Of a stretch of DNA of 5,367 nucleotides, positions 1-4,881 are shown piece after piece. The DNA is from an uncultured Eubacterium sp. (GTDB lineage Bacteria > Bacillota > Clostridia > Lachnospirales > Lachnospiraceae): assembly GCA_946412445.1 (NCBI GenBank), contig CAMKHH010000110.1, positions 1-5,367 on the forward strand, given 5' to 3'. A model generated the notes under the pieces. That model saw nothing but the letters and a program-made list of their open reading frames with translations. It was not told where the DNA came from and ran no database searches. The position numbers were made by a program, and so were the translations under genes. Within the stretch, counting starts at the first letter, position 1; every line of letters begins with the position of its first letter.

Positions 1-310
1 ATTGGAAGATCCAAATTCTGTGTTTTACTATTATCAAAAGTTGATAAAACTTCGTAAAGAATATTCGGTTGTTGTATATGGAAAGTACGAACTGCAGCTG
101 GCGGAAGATGAGAATATCTTTGCATATACCCGAACATTGGATGATCAGCGGCTCCTTGTGGTCTGCAATTACAATGAGAGCAGATGCAATATTCAGATAC
201 CTTCTGAATTTTCAAAAGCAGAGTGTTTGATTGCAAATTACGAAAGAGGGTGTTATGAGGGAACTCTGGAATTGAAACCCTATGAAGCTTTTGTGCTATA
301 CCATAAGTAA
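1..310 (+). CDS. GH13 alpha-glucosidase (oligo-1,6-glucosidase type), C-terminal fragment
   Basis: This is the last 102 codons of a glycoside hydrolase family 13 enzyme cut by the window edge. The frame is open from the first base, and the TTG at position 2 is an internal leucine codon, not a start. Visible are the end of the catalytic barrel, FYYYQKLIKLRKEY (about residues 8-21 of the fragment), and then the C-terminal beta-sandwich domain: VVYGKYEL, IFAYTRT, LLVVCNYN and the terminal KPYEAFVLY. This succession is typical of oligo-1,6-glucosidase, alpha-glucosidase and trehalose-6-phosphate hydrolase tails, which split alpha-glucosidic bonds of small sugars in the cytoplasm. The catalytic Asp/Glu/Asp residues lie outside the window, so substrate cannot be assigned. 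A terminator about 40 bases after the stop separates it from the next operon. I am confident of the family and uncertain of the subfamily. Confidence 0.9.
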   Translation, partial: LEDPNSVFYYYQKLIKLRKEYSVVVYGKYELQLAEDENIFAYTRTLDDQRLLVVCNYNESRCNIQIPSEFSKAECLIANYERGCYEGTLELKPYEAFVLYHK

Positions 311-348
311 GGGGCGGTTCAGCTGCTGCTGATTTACAGAAAATGAAG

Positions 349-410
349 AGAGGGCAGTTCTGTAAGGGAAATCGGATTCCCGGCGCAGAGCTGTCCTTTT
401 ATTTTTCTTT
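349..410 (+). terminator. Intrinsic terminator after the alpha-glucosidase gene
   Basis: AGGGCAGTTCTG (351-362) pairs with CAGAGCTGTCCT (386-397) over 12 positions with two G-U wobbles, and positions 349-350 can extend the stem. A second small hairpin, GGGAA (366-370) with TTCCC (377-381), stacks inside the loop. The outer stem runs directly into TTTTATTTTTCTTT (397-410), a strong U-tract in the + transcript. It ends the glucosidase transcript and isolates it from the pheB-hom operon. Confidence 0.88.
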
Positions 411-421
411 CCAAATTTTAA

Positions 422-450
422 TTGCAGAATCAAACAAAATATGTTAGTAT
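422..450 (+). promoter_or_regulatory. Candidate sigma-A promoter for the pheB-hom operon
   Basis: TTGCAG (422-427) and TAGTAT (445-450) are separated by exactly 17 bases, and a TG dinucleotide at 442-443 makes an extended -10 element (TGtTAGTAT). The -35 matches the consensus only in its TTG and the -10 in four of six bases, so the extended -10 is the main support. Transcription would start near 457, giving a leader of about 48 bases, too short for a T-box or a typical riboswitch. The site lies just after the upstream terminator, where a promoter is expected. Confidence 0.5.
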
Positions 451-494
451 CTTTACAGTGAGTACAAATGTTTTCCGTTGGCGAACAGATGGAG

Positions 495-500
495 AGGAGG
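495..500 (+). promoter_or_regulatory. Ribosome binding site deciding the pheB start
   Basis: AGGAGG four bases before ATG 505. It is the only good Shine-Dalgarno sequence in this region and excludes the TTG at 478 as the start. Confidence 0.85.
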
Positions 501-504
501 TAGC

Positions 505-945
505 ATGAAAGATACAGTCAAATATTACGTTGTAAAAGAAAAGGCAATTCCAGAAGTTCTGCTGAAGGTATTACAAGCCAAGAGCCTGATGGAAAAAAAA
601 GAGCTTACGGTACAGGAAGCCACAGAAAGAGTGGGGATCAGCCGAAGCTCCTTTTATAAGTATAAAGATGATATTTTTCCTTTTCATGACAATGCGAAGG
701 GGAAGACAATTACATTTATACTGCAGATGGACGATGAACCGGGACTGTTGTCGGGGGTTTTAAAAACCATTGCCAGATACCACGGCAATGTTTTGACCAT
801 ACATCAGTCCATACCGCTTAATGGAGTGGCTACACTTACTATAAGTGTGGATATAGCACCGGAGGTAGGAGATGCTGCCGCCATGATGGGCAGTATTGAG
901 AAAAAGGATGGCGTTCATTATTTTAAAATATTAGGCAGGGAGTGA
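505..945 (+). CDS. pheB: PheB-like HTH/ACT-domain protein (UPF0735 family)
   Basis: A 146-residue soluble protein. I choose ATG at 505 because AGGAGG (495-500) lies four bases before it; an upstream in-frame TTG at 478 would place that ribosome binding site inside the gene. Residues about 34-60 (LTVQEATERVGISRSSFYKY) read as a helix-turn-helix-like segment followed by DDIFPF. Residues about 68-145 form an ACT domain, recognised by ITFILQMDDEPGLLSGVL followed by a helix and IHQSIPLNG. ACT domains commonly bind amino acids. The Bacillus subtilis namesake sits next to pheA, and the old idea that it is a chorismate mutase is not supported by anything visible here. Here the gene is seven bases upstream of hom, so I infer a role linked to the aspartate/threonine branch, possibly as a DNA-binding amino-acid sensor. 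Family assignment is firm; function is unproven. Confidence 0.9.
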   Translation: MKDTVKYYVVKEKAIPEVLLKVLQAKSLMEKKELTVQEATERVGISRSSFYKYKDDIFPFHDNAKGKTITFILQMDDEPGLLSGVLKTIARYHGNVLTIHQSIPLNGVATLTISVDIAPEVGDAAAMMGSIEKKDGVHYFKILGRE

Positions 946-952
946 GAATCGC

Positions 953-2179
953 ATGATAAAAGTAGCAGTTTTAGGTTATGGGACCGTAGGATCCGGAGTT
1001 GTGGAAGTGTTCCGTCAGAATCAGGAAGTACTTAATAAGAGCGTGGGCCAGGACATAGAACTTAAGTATGTTTTGGATCTGAGAGAGTTTCCCGGAGATC
1101 CGGTGGAAAAGGTCTTGGTACATGACTTTGAAACCATTGTTAATGATCCGGAAGTGAATGTTGTAGTAGAGGTGATGGGAGGGCTGAATCCGTCTTTTAA
1201 CTTTGTGAAGAGATGCCTGGAAAATGGAAAGAGTGTATGCACATCAAATAAAGAACTGGTGGCGCAGCATGGAACAGATTTGCTGCAGACTGCCAGGGAG
1301 CATCATGTAAACTTTTTATTTGAGGCCAGTTGTGGGGGGGGGATCCCGATTATTCGTCCTTTATATCAATCCCTGACTGCAGATAAAATCGATGAGGTTT
1401 CCGGTATCCTAAATGGAACTACAAACTATATTTTAAGCAAAATGGCAAGCGACGGTTCCGGATTTGAGGAGGTTCTGAAAAAGGCCCAGGATAAGGGGTA
1501 TGCAGAGCGAAATCCCGAAGCAGATGTCGAAGGATACGATGCCTGCCGTAAGATTGCAATTCTGTCATCTCTGGCGTTTGGGAATTATGTGGATTATAAG
1601 GATATCTACACAGAGGGAATTACCAGGATAACGGCAGCTGATATTAAATATGCTCAGACAATTGGAGTCAGTATAAAACTTCTGGCAATCAGCCGCCGTA
1701 CGGAAAAAGGCACCTATGCTATGGTAAGCCCCGTTATGATTGACCCGGCGAATTCACTGTATAGTGTCAACGGAGTTTTCAATGCGATTTCAATCCATGG
1801 CAACATGCTTGGAGATGCCATGTTTTACGGAAGAGGAGCAGGGAAACTGCCCACTGCAAGTGCTGTGGTGGCGGATGTAGTAGAGGCAGCAAAAAATCTG
1901 AACAAGACTGTGATGGGCGAAGGATGGAATTCCGAAAAACTGGAGCTGCTGCCTTTGGATGAAGTCTCCAGCCGTTTCTTTGTGCGCATCCGGGGAAACG
2001 CCTCCAGCGTTTTGCCTGCTGTAGAGCATGCATTTGGAGAAGTTGATCCGATATCCATTCCAAGCATGGATGGGGAATTTGGTTTTATAACGGGTGAGAT
2101 GACGGAAGCAGAGTATAGGGAAAAGTCAGTAAAACTTGAGGGGATTATCAGTATGATTCGCGCCAGACTACATGGCTGA
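953..2179 (+). CDS. hom: Homoserine dehydrogenase
   Basis: A 408-residue cytoplasmic enzyme reducing aspartate semialdehyde to homoserine with NAD(P)H, the branch-point step to threonine and methionine. The N-terminal Rossmann domain shows the nucleotide-binding glycines GYGTVG (8-13). TSNKELVA (97-104) holds the conserved lysine K100. The catalytic domain contains EASCGGGIPIIRPL (124-137), ILNGTTNYIL (152-161) and YAERNPEADVEGYDACRK (183-200). In that last block E185, D196 and K200 keep the spacing of the yeast residues E208, D219 and K223, so the enzyme looks active. Residues about 340-408 form a short C-terminal ACT-like region without a clear DRPGVL motif, and the protein is somewhat shorter than the usual 430 or so residues. 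Feedback control by threonine is therefore uncertain. AGGGAG (937-942) abuts the pheB stop codon, suggesting translational coupling. Codons 128-130 form part of a run of nine G bases. Confidence 0.97.
   Translation: MIKVAVLGYGTVGSGVVEVFRQNQEVLNKSVGQDIELKYVLDLREFPGDPVEKVLVHDFETIVNDPEVNVVVEVMGGLNPSFNFVKRCLENGKSVCTSNKELVAQHGTDLLQTAREHHVNFLFEASCGGGIPIIRPLYQSLTADKIDEVSGILNGTTNYILSKMASDGSGFEEVLKKAQDKGYAERNPEADVEGYDACRKIAILSSLAFGNYVDYKDIYTEGITRITAADIKYAQTIGVSIKLLAISRRTEKGTYAMVSPVMIDPANSLYSVNGVFNAISIHGNMLGDAMFYGRGAGKLPTASAVVADVVEAAKNLNKTVMGEGWNSEKLELLPLDEVSSRFFVRIRGNASSVLPAVEHAFGEVDPISIPSMDGEFGFITGEMTEAEYREKSVKLEGIISMIRARLHG
1334..1342 (+). repeat. G9 homopolymer inside hom
   Basis: Nine consecutive G bases encode the three glycines of the conserved CGGGIP segment (codons 128-130, all GGG). 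The reading frame is intact at this length. A one-base gain or loss would truncate the enzyme near residue 130. Confidence 0.9.
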
Positions 2180-2194
2180 ACCAACGTTTTGTAC

Positions 2195-2200
2195 AGGAGG
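2195..2200 (+). promoter_or_regulatory. Ribosome binding site for a GTG start
   Basis: AGGAGG ends eight bases before GTG 2209. It supports GTG as the true start of the mutase-like gene. The encoded N-terminus, KYIVMLGDGMAD, begins directly with the first beta strand and metal-binding loop of the family. Confidence 0.85.
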
Positions 2201-2208
2201 AAGTTTAA

Positions 2209-3411
2209 GTGAAATATATTGTGATGTTGGGAGACGGGATGGCCGATGAACCAATTGAAAGTCTGGATGGGAAGACACCTCTGGAATATGCTGAAACTCA
2301 GACGCTGGATGCGTTAGCGAAGATATCCGAAATCGGAATGGTACAGACAATTCCTGAGGGCATGTCTCCGGGGTCAGATACTGCGAATTTGTCTGTTATC
2401 GGATATGATCCCAAGGTGTATTATACGGGACGCTCTCCATTGGAAGCGTTGAGCATAGGGGTAAACATGAGTGCTGAGGATGTGGCTTTACGCTGCAATA
2501 TCGTAACTCTTTCGGAGGAGGATGTGCCCTACGGGGAAAGGACAATTATAGATCACAGTGCTTCGGAAATTTCCACGGAAGATGCAAGGGTCCTTTTGCA
2601 GGCCGTGGCAGAAGAACTGGAAGACGAGGTTTATCACTTTTATTCAGGAACCAGTTACCGCCATTGCCTGATTTGGTCGAAGGGGCAGGTAGTTTCGTTA
2701 ACCCCGCCGCATGATGTGCTGGGCCAGACGATTGCACCCTATCTGCCAGGGGATAAGAAGCTTCTTCAGATGCAGAAGCGCAGTTATGAGATTTTGAAAG
2801 ATCATCCCATCAATGTAAAGCGGAAATCGGAGGGACTGAATCCTGCTAATAGTTTCTGGTTCTGGGGTGCTGGTACCAGACCTGCACTTTCTTCTTTTGC
2901 AGAGAAGTACCATAAAAGAGGCGTCATGATATCGGCGGTGGATTTGTTGAAAGGGATTGCCGTGGGAACGGGAATTACCAATATTAAGGTAGAAGGAGCC
3001 AACGGAGGTCTTGACACAAATTATGAAGGGAAAGCCCAGGCAGCAGTGAACGCACTTTTGAAAGATGGATATGATTTTGCTTACATTCATCTGGAAGCAC
3101 CCGATGAGATGGGACATCAGGGCAGTGTCAGTAGGAAAGTGGAGGCCATACACCGCATGGATACCAGAATTCTTGCGCCTGTCAGGGCGCAGATGGATGC
3201 ATCCGGAGAGGATTACCGCCTTCTGGTACTTCCGGATCATCCGACTCCGGTTCGCCTTCGCACCCATGTGTCAGATCCTGTACCGTATCTGCTGTATGAC
3301 AGCAGCTCACCAGGGGAGCATACCTGGCATTATAATGAAAAAGAGGCCGGAACCAGTGGAAATAAGGTGAACCAGGGACATGAACTGATGGGATATCTTT
3401 TTTCAAGATAG
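2209..3411 (+). CDS. apgM: Archaeal-type cofactor-independent phosphoglycerate mutase family protein; probable homoserine kinase analogue
   Basis: A 400-residue protein of the alkaline phosphatase superfamily starting at GTG. Metal-site and catalytic residues are visible in order: D9 in MLGDGMAD, the phosphate-carrying serine S56 in GSDTANLSVIGYDP, D299 and H303 in EAPDEMGHQG, D343-H344 in LPDHPTP, and H353 in RTHVSDPVP. The D-x3-H and adjacent D-H spacings match those of independent phosphoglycerate mutases. Members interconvert 2- and 3-phosphoglycerate, but a subfamily is annotated as 'proposed homoserine kinase' (TIGR02535, as I recall it) because it lies next to threonine genes. It follows hom here by 29 bases in the same operon, and no GHMP-type thrB is in the window. 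I therefore infer phosphorylation of homoserine for threonine synthesis, while glycolytic mutase activity remains the alternative. The family call is firm and the substrate is inferred. Hairpins follow the stop. Confidence 0.93.
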   Translation: MKYIVMLGDGMADEPIESLDGKTPLEYAETQTLDALAKISEIGMVQTIPEGMSPGSDTANLSVIGYDPKVYYTGRSPLEALSIGVNMSAEDVALRCNIVTLSEEDVPYGERTIIDHSASEISTEDARVLLQAVAEELEDEVYHFYSGTSYRHCLIWSKGQVVSLTPPHDVLGQTIAPYLPGDKKLLQMQKRSYEILKDHPINVKRKSEGLNPANSFWFWGAGTRPALSSFAEKYHKRGVMISAVDLLKGIAVGTGITNIKVEGANGGLDTNYEGKAQAAVNALLKDGYDFAYIHLEAPDEMGHQGSVSRKVEAIHRMDTRILAPVRAQMDASGEDYRLLVLPDHPTPVRLRTHVSDPVPYLLYDSSSPGEHTWHYNEKEAGTSGNKVNQGHELMGYLFSR

Positions 3412-3423
3412 AAACGGAGACGA

Positions 3424-3480
3424 AATACTCGAATCCCCGTATGACGATAGAGGATACCGTCATACGGGGATTCGGATATT
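3424..3480. terminator. Long hairpin between convergent genes, probable bidirectional terminator
   Basis: CGAATCCCCGTATGACG (3430-3446) and its exact reverse complement (3458-3474) form a perfect 17-base-pair stem with an 11-base loop. A T-G pair and, after one mismatch, AATA/TATT (3424-3427 with 3477-3480) extend it. It sits 12 bases after the mutase-like stop codon at the meeting point of two convergent units. The tail is only ATATTAAAG on the + strand and GAGTATTTCG on the - strand, so neither direction has a classical U-tract. The position argues for termination or 3'-end protection. Confidence 0.65.
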
Positions 3481-3490
3481 AAAGTATGCA

Positions 3491-3517
3491 AGGAAAGCTG
3501 CCAGTGGTAGGTTTCCT
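3491..3517 (-). terminator. Second hairpin, just after the DUF975 gene
   Basis: AGGAAA (3491-3496) pairs with TTTCCT (3512-3517). After one G-G mismatch the stem continues through 3498-3502 with 3506-3510, including one wobble, and closes on a three-base loop. It begins three bases after the - strand stop codon. The following - strand sequence TTGCATACTTTAAT is only moderately T-rich, so it is a weak intrinsic terminator or a transcript-end hairpin for the membrane protein unit. Confidence 0.5.
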
Positions 3518-3520
3518 GTA

Positions 3521-4282
3521 TTATGCAGAGCGCAGTGTGTTGTAAAAGTTGGAAAGTGTTACCTGCTTATATGGATAAATCCAGAGCATAGGCAGACCAC
3601 TTCCCACATAACTTAGGAGGTGAAGCCCTAAAAAACTCAGATAATTCAGATAAAAGTAACTGCCCATATGTCCTCTCATCATAGATGCACTTTTCTTTAA
3701 AGCATTCATAGCCGAAAGCTCCGAGTCGTCAATCAATAGAAAGGTGGACAGGCGAAGAGGCATAAGAAGTAAAGAGGCAATCAGAGTACCGATTCCTGTA
3801 ATTAACAGAAATCCACCCAGATAGGGAAAAGCAAAAGAAAGTATATCCGTTACATCCGAACTTTGCAGGAGCATATCTGTGCCCTGCTTCGTGAATGTAT
3901 AGTTTGTAAATACGAAGACAGGAATGATTGTGAATACTGCATATACAAGCCCCTTAATAAACTCGATCACCAGAAAACGATCCGGATGATGTGTCAGCCC
4001 GTAAAACAGATCTCCAATGTTGACAGGCTGATGTCGGCTTATGGACAGTGCTGATTTTTCTAATCCTATCTTTAGCAGATTCAGCAGAATACTGAAAAGG
4101 AAAGAAACCAGAACACCGGCAATGGCTGAAAAGCGGGAGGCTGCCAGCATCAGAAACCAGTATAAAAATAAATAAACGAAAGTATTGATCAACGTAAATA
4201 TCAGATAAGTGGCAATATAGGTTCCATAATTGCCGATTAACGCCTCGCGGGCATCCATTTTTAATTGTTTTGACTGTTCCAT
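3521..4282 (-). CDS. DUF975-family integral membrane protein
   Basis: A 253-residue multi-pass membrane protein of unknown function. I choose ATG at 4282 because GGAG (4292-4295) stands nine bases upstream; the in-frame TTG at 4297 would overlap that ribosome binding site. The N-terminus KQLKMDAREALIGNYG (5-20) is the family's entry motif, a short amphipathic segment before the first membrane helix. Hydrophobic segments lie at about 22-48, 52-74, 108-128, 152-182 and 210-236. The conserved C-terminal block is well preserved: a MPLRLSTFLLIDD segment, then LSAMNALKKSASMMRGHMGSYF (189-210), and finally WIYPYKQVTLSNFYNTL. The family is common in Firmicutes and has no established biochemical role that I know of. 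It lies 32 bases downstream of the DUF4190-like gene and is probably cotranscribed with it. Family assignment is confident; no function is claimed. Confidence 0.88.
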   Translation of the reverse strand: MEQSKQLKMDAREALIGNYGTYIATYLIFTLINTFVYLFLYWFLMLAASRFSAIAGVLVSFLFSILLNLLKIGLEKSALSISRHQPVNIGDLFYGLTHHPDRFLVIEFIKGLVYAVFTIIPVFVFTNYTFTKQGTDMLLQSSDVTDILSFAFPYLGGFLLITGIGTLIASLLLMPLRLSTFLLIDDSELSAMNALKKSASMMRGHMGSYFYLNYLSFLGLHLLSYVGSGLPMLWIYPYKQVTLSNFYNTLRSA

Positions 4283-4291
4283 ATGTTTATA

Positions 4292-4295
4292 CTCC
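4292..4295 (-). promoter_or_regulatory. Ribosome binding site deciding the DUF975 start
   Basis: GGAG on the - strand, nine bases before ATG 4282. It overlaps the codons after TTG 4297, which makes that longer start unlikely. Confidence 0.6.
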
Positions 4296-4314
4296 AAGCT
4301 TTAAATTTAGTTTA

Positions 4315-4716
4315 TCACAGGATACCGCTGAAAAAATTTTCCGTTCCATCCTGATCTCCGGCATCATATTCATACACATAGTCCGAAAAATCATCCCAGT
4401 CGGTTTTAGTGATAGAATGCGTTATAAATAACAGGGACCCCAGCATGATAATGACACCGAGTACTGCTCCGCCTGCGGACAACCCGAGACCGACCTTTGC
4501 GGAGGTATTCATTTGTCCTTTTCCTCTGGAAAGCAGAGCCAGAACAATTCCGATGGCCCCCAGAATAAGACCGAGACCGGTAAGTGAAAATAAGATGGAA
4601 CATATCCCTAAGACTAACGCAGCTGTAGCCATAGCGGGAGACCCCGGGGGATGATAAGGTACATCCGGACCGTTATAATCATAGCTTTGCGGATTGCTAT
4701 TATAGTAATCGTTCAT
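4315..4716 (-). CDS. Small DUF4190-like membrane protein
   Basis: A 133-residue protein starting at ATG 4716 with AGGAGG (4724-4729) seven bases upstream. The first 27 residues are polar and rich in Asn, Tyr and Pro (YYNSNPQSYDYNGP...YHPPGSP), as in many small Firmicutes membrane proteins with disordered cytoplasmic heads. Residues 28-63 are a continuous hydrophobic stretch with a glycine-rich middle (LTGLGLILGAIG), long enough for a two-helix hairpin. KVGLGLSAGGAVLGVIIMLGSLLFI (74-98) is a further membrane helix. The layout MATAALVLGICSIL...GKGQMNTSAKVGLGLS is typical of DUF4190-type proteins. The last 30 or so residues are acidic (DWDDFSDYVYEYDAGDQDG). No catalytic motif is seen. It is the first gene of the unit with the DUF975 protein; a joint role in membrane function is only a guess. 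Confidence 0.82.
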   Translation of the reverse strand: MNDYYNSNPQSYDYNGPDVPYHPPGSPAMATAALVLGICSILFSLTGLGLILGAIGIVLALLSRGKGQMNTSAKVGLGLSAGGAVLGVIIMLGSLLFITHSITKTDWDDFSDYVYEYDAGDQDGTENFFSGIL

Positions 4717-4747
4717 AAAATTTCCTCCTGCTGTTTTAAGAATGCGC

Positions 4748-4786
4748 AGTTCGTGCTTTTACATGCGGGCATGAAACGTACGAACT
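4748..4786 (-). repeat. Imperfect palindrome in the leader of the DUF4190-like gene
   Basis: AGTTCGT (4748-4754) and ACGAACT (4780-4786) are exact reverse complements, and an inner CATGC (4762-4766) faces GCATG (4769-4773). Partial pairing of the T and A runs between them gives a 39-base hairpin. Relative to the predicted promoter it covers about +10 to +48 of the transcript, ending about 20 bases before the ribosome binding site. It could be an RNA hairpin or a repressor operator. Confidence 0.6.
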
Positions 4787-4801
4787 TTTAATCCTGATAT
4801 T

Positions 4802-4830
4802 AGTGTATCATGTGTTTCCTGCAAAGGCAA
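4802..4830 (-). promoter_or_regulatory. Candidate sigma-A promoter for the DUF4190/DUF975 unit
   Basis: On the - strand TTGCCT (4830-4825) and TACACT (4807-4802) are 17 bases apart, each matching four of six consensus bases. TG at 4810-4809 supplies an extended -10 (TGaTACACT). Transcription would begin near 4795, leaving a leader of about 79 bases. The promoter lies directly downstream of the terminator of the VTT gene, as expected for a separate unit. Confidence 0.55.
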
Positions 4831-4836
4831 TAACGC

Positions 4837-4867
4837 AAAAAAAATTACCGGAGCTTCGGTAATTTTT
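4837..4867 (-). terminator. Intrinsic terminator of the VTT-domain gene
   Basis: AAAAATTACCG (4840-4850) pairs perfectly with CGGTAATTTTT (4857-4867), giving an 11-base-pair stem and a six-base loop. In the - strand transcript the stem ends in a run of eight U (4844-4837). It lies 14 bases after the stop codon of the VTT gene. The A/T symmetry would also give a U-tract on the + strand, but no + strand gene ends here. Confidence 0.9.
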
Positions 4868-4881
4868 ATAGAACCTGTATG

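Noticed and set aside
478..504. TTG at 478 as the start of the PheB-like gene
   Set aside because: It would translate across the AGGAGG at 495-500, and the extra residues do not resemble the family N-terminus.
411..504. T-box or amino-acid riboswitch before the pheB-hom operon
   Set aside because: The leader is only about 48 bases after the candidate promoter, with no T-box motif, no antiterminator and no terminator between it and the gene.
1825..2184. 119-codon - strand open frame over the end of hom
   Set aside because: Antisense to well-conserved Hom sequence, no family resemblance, and serine/proline-rich composition typical of a reverse-frame artefact.
2698..3267. 189-codon open frame on the - strand inside the mutase-like gene
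   Set aside because: It lies wholly antisense to a gene with clear family motifs, its translation has no recognisable domain and is rich in residues typical of shadow frames, and no ribosome binding site or promoter was seen.
3065..3370. 101-codon + strand open frame inside the mutase-like gene
   Set aside because: It overlaps in a different frame the region coding for the D299/H303 and D343/H344 metal ligands and shows no domain of its own.
4409..4654. 81-codon + strand open frame opposite the DUF4190-like gene
   Set aside because: Proline-rich antisense shadow of a gene with a good start and ribosome binding site on the other strand.
4837..4867. Terminator acting for a + strand gene
   Set aside because: Although the stem is A/T symmetric, no + strand gene ends near it, and it lies immediately after the stop codon of the - strand VTT gene.
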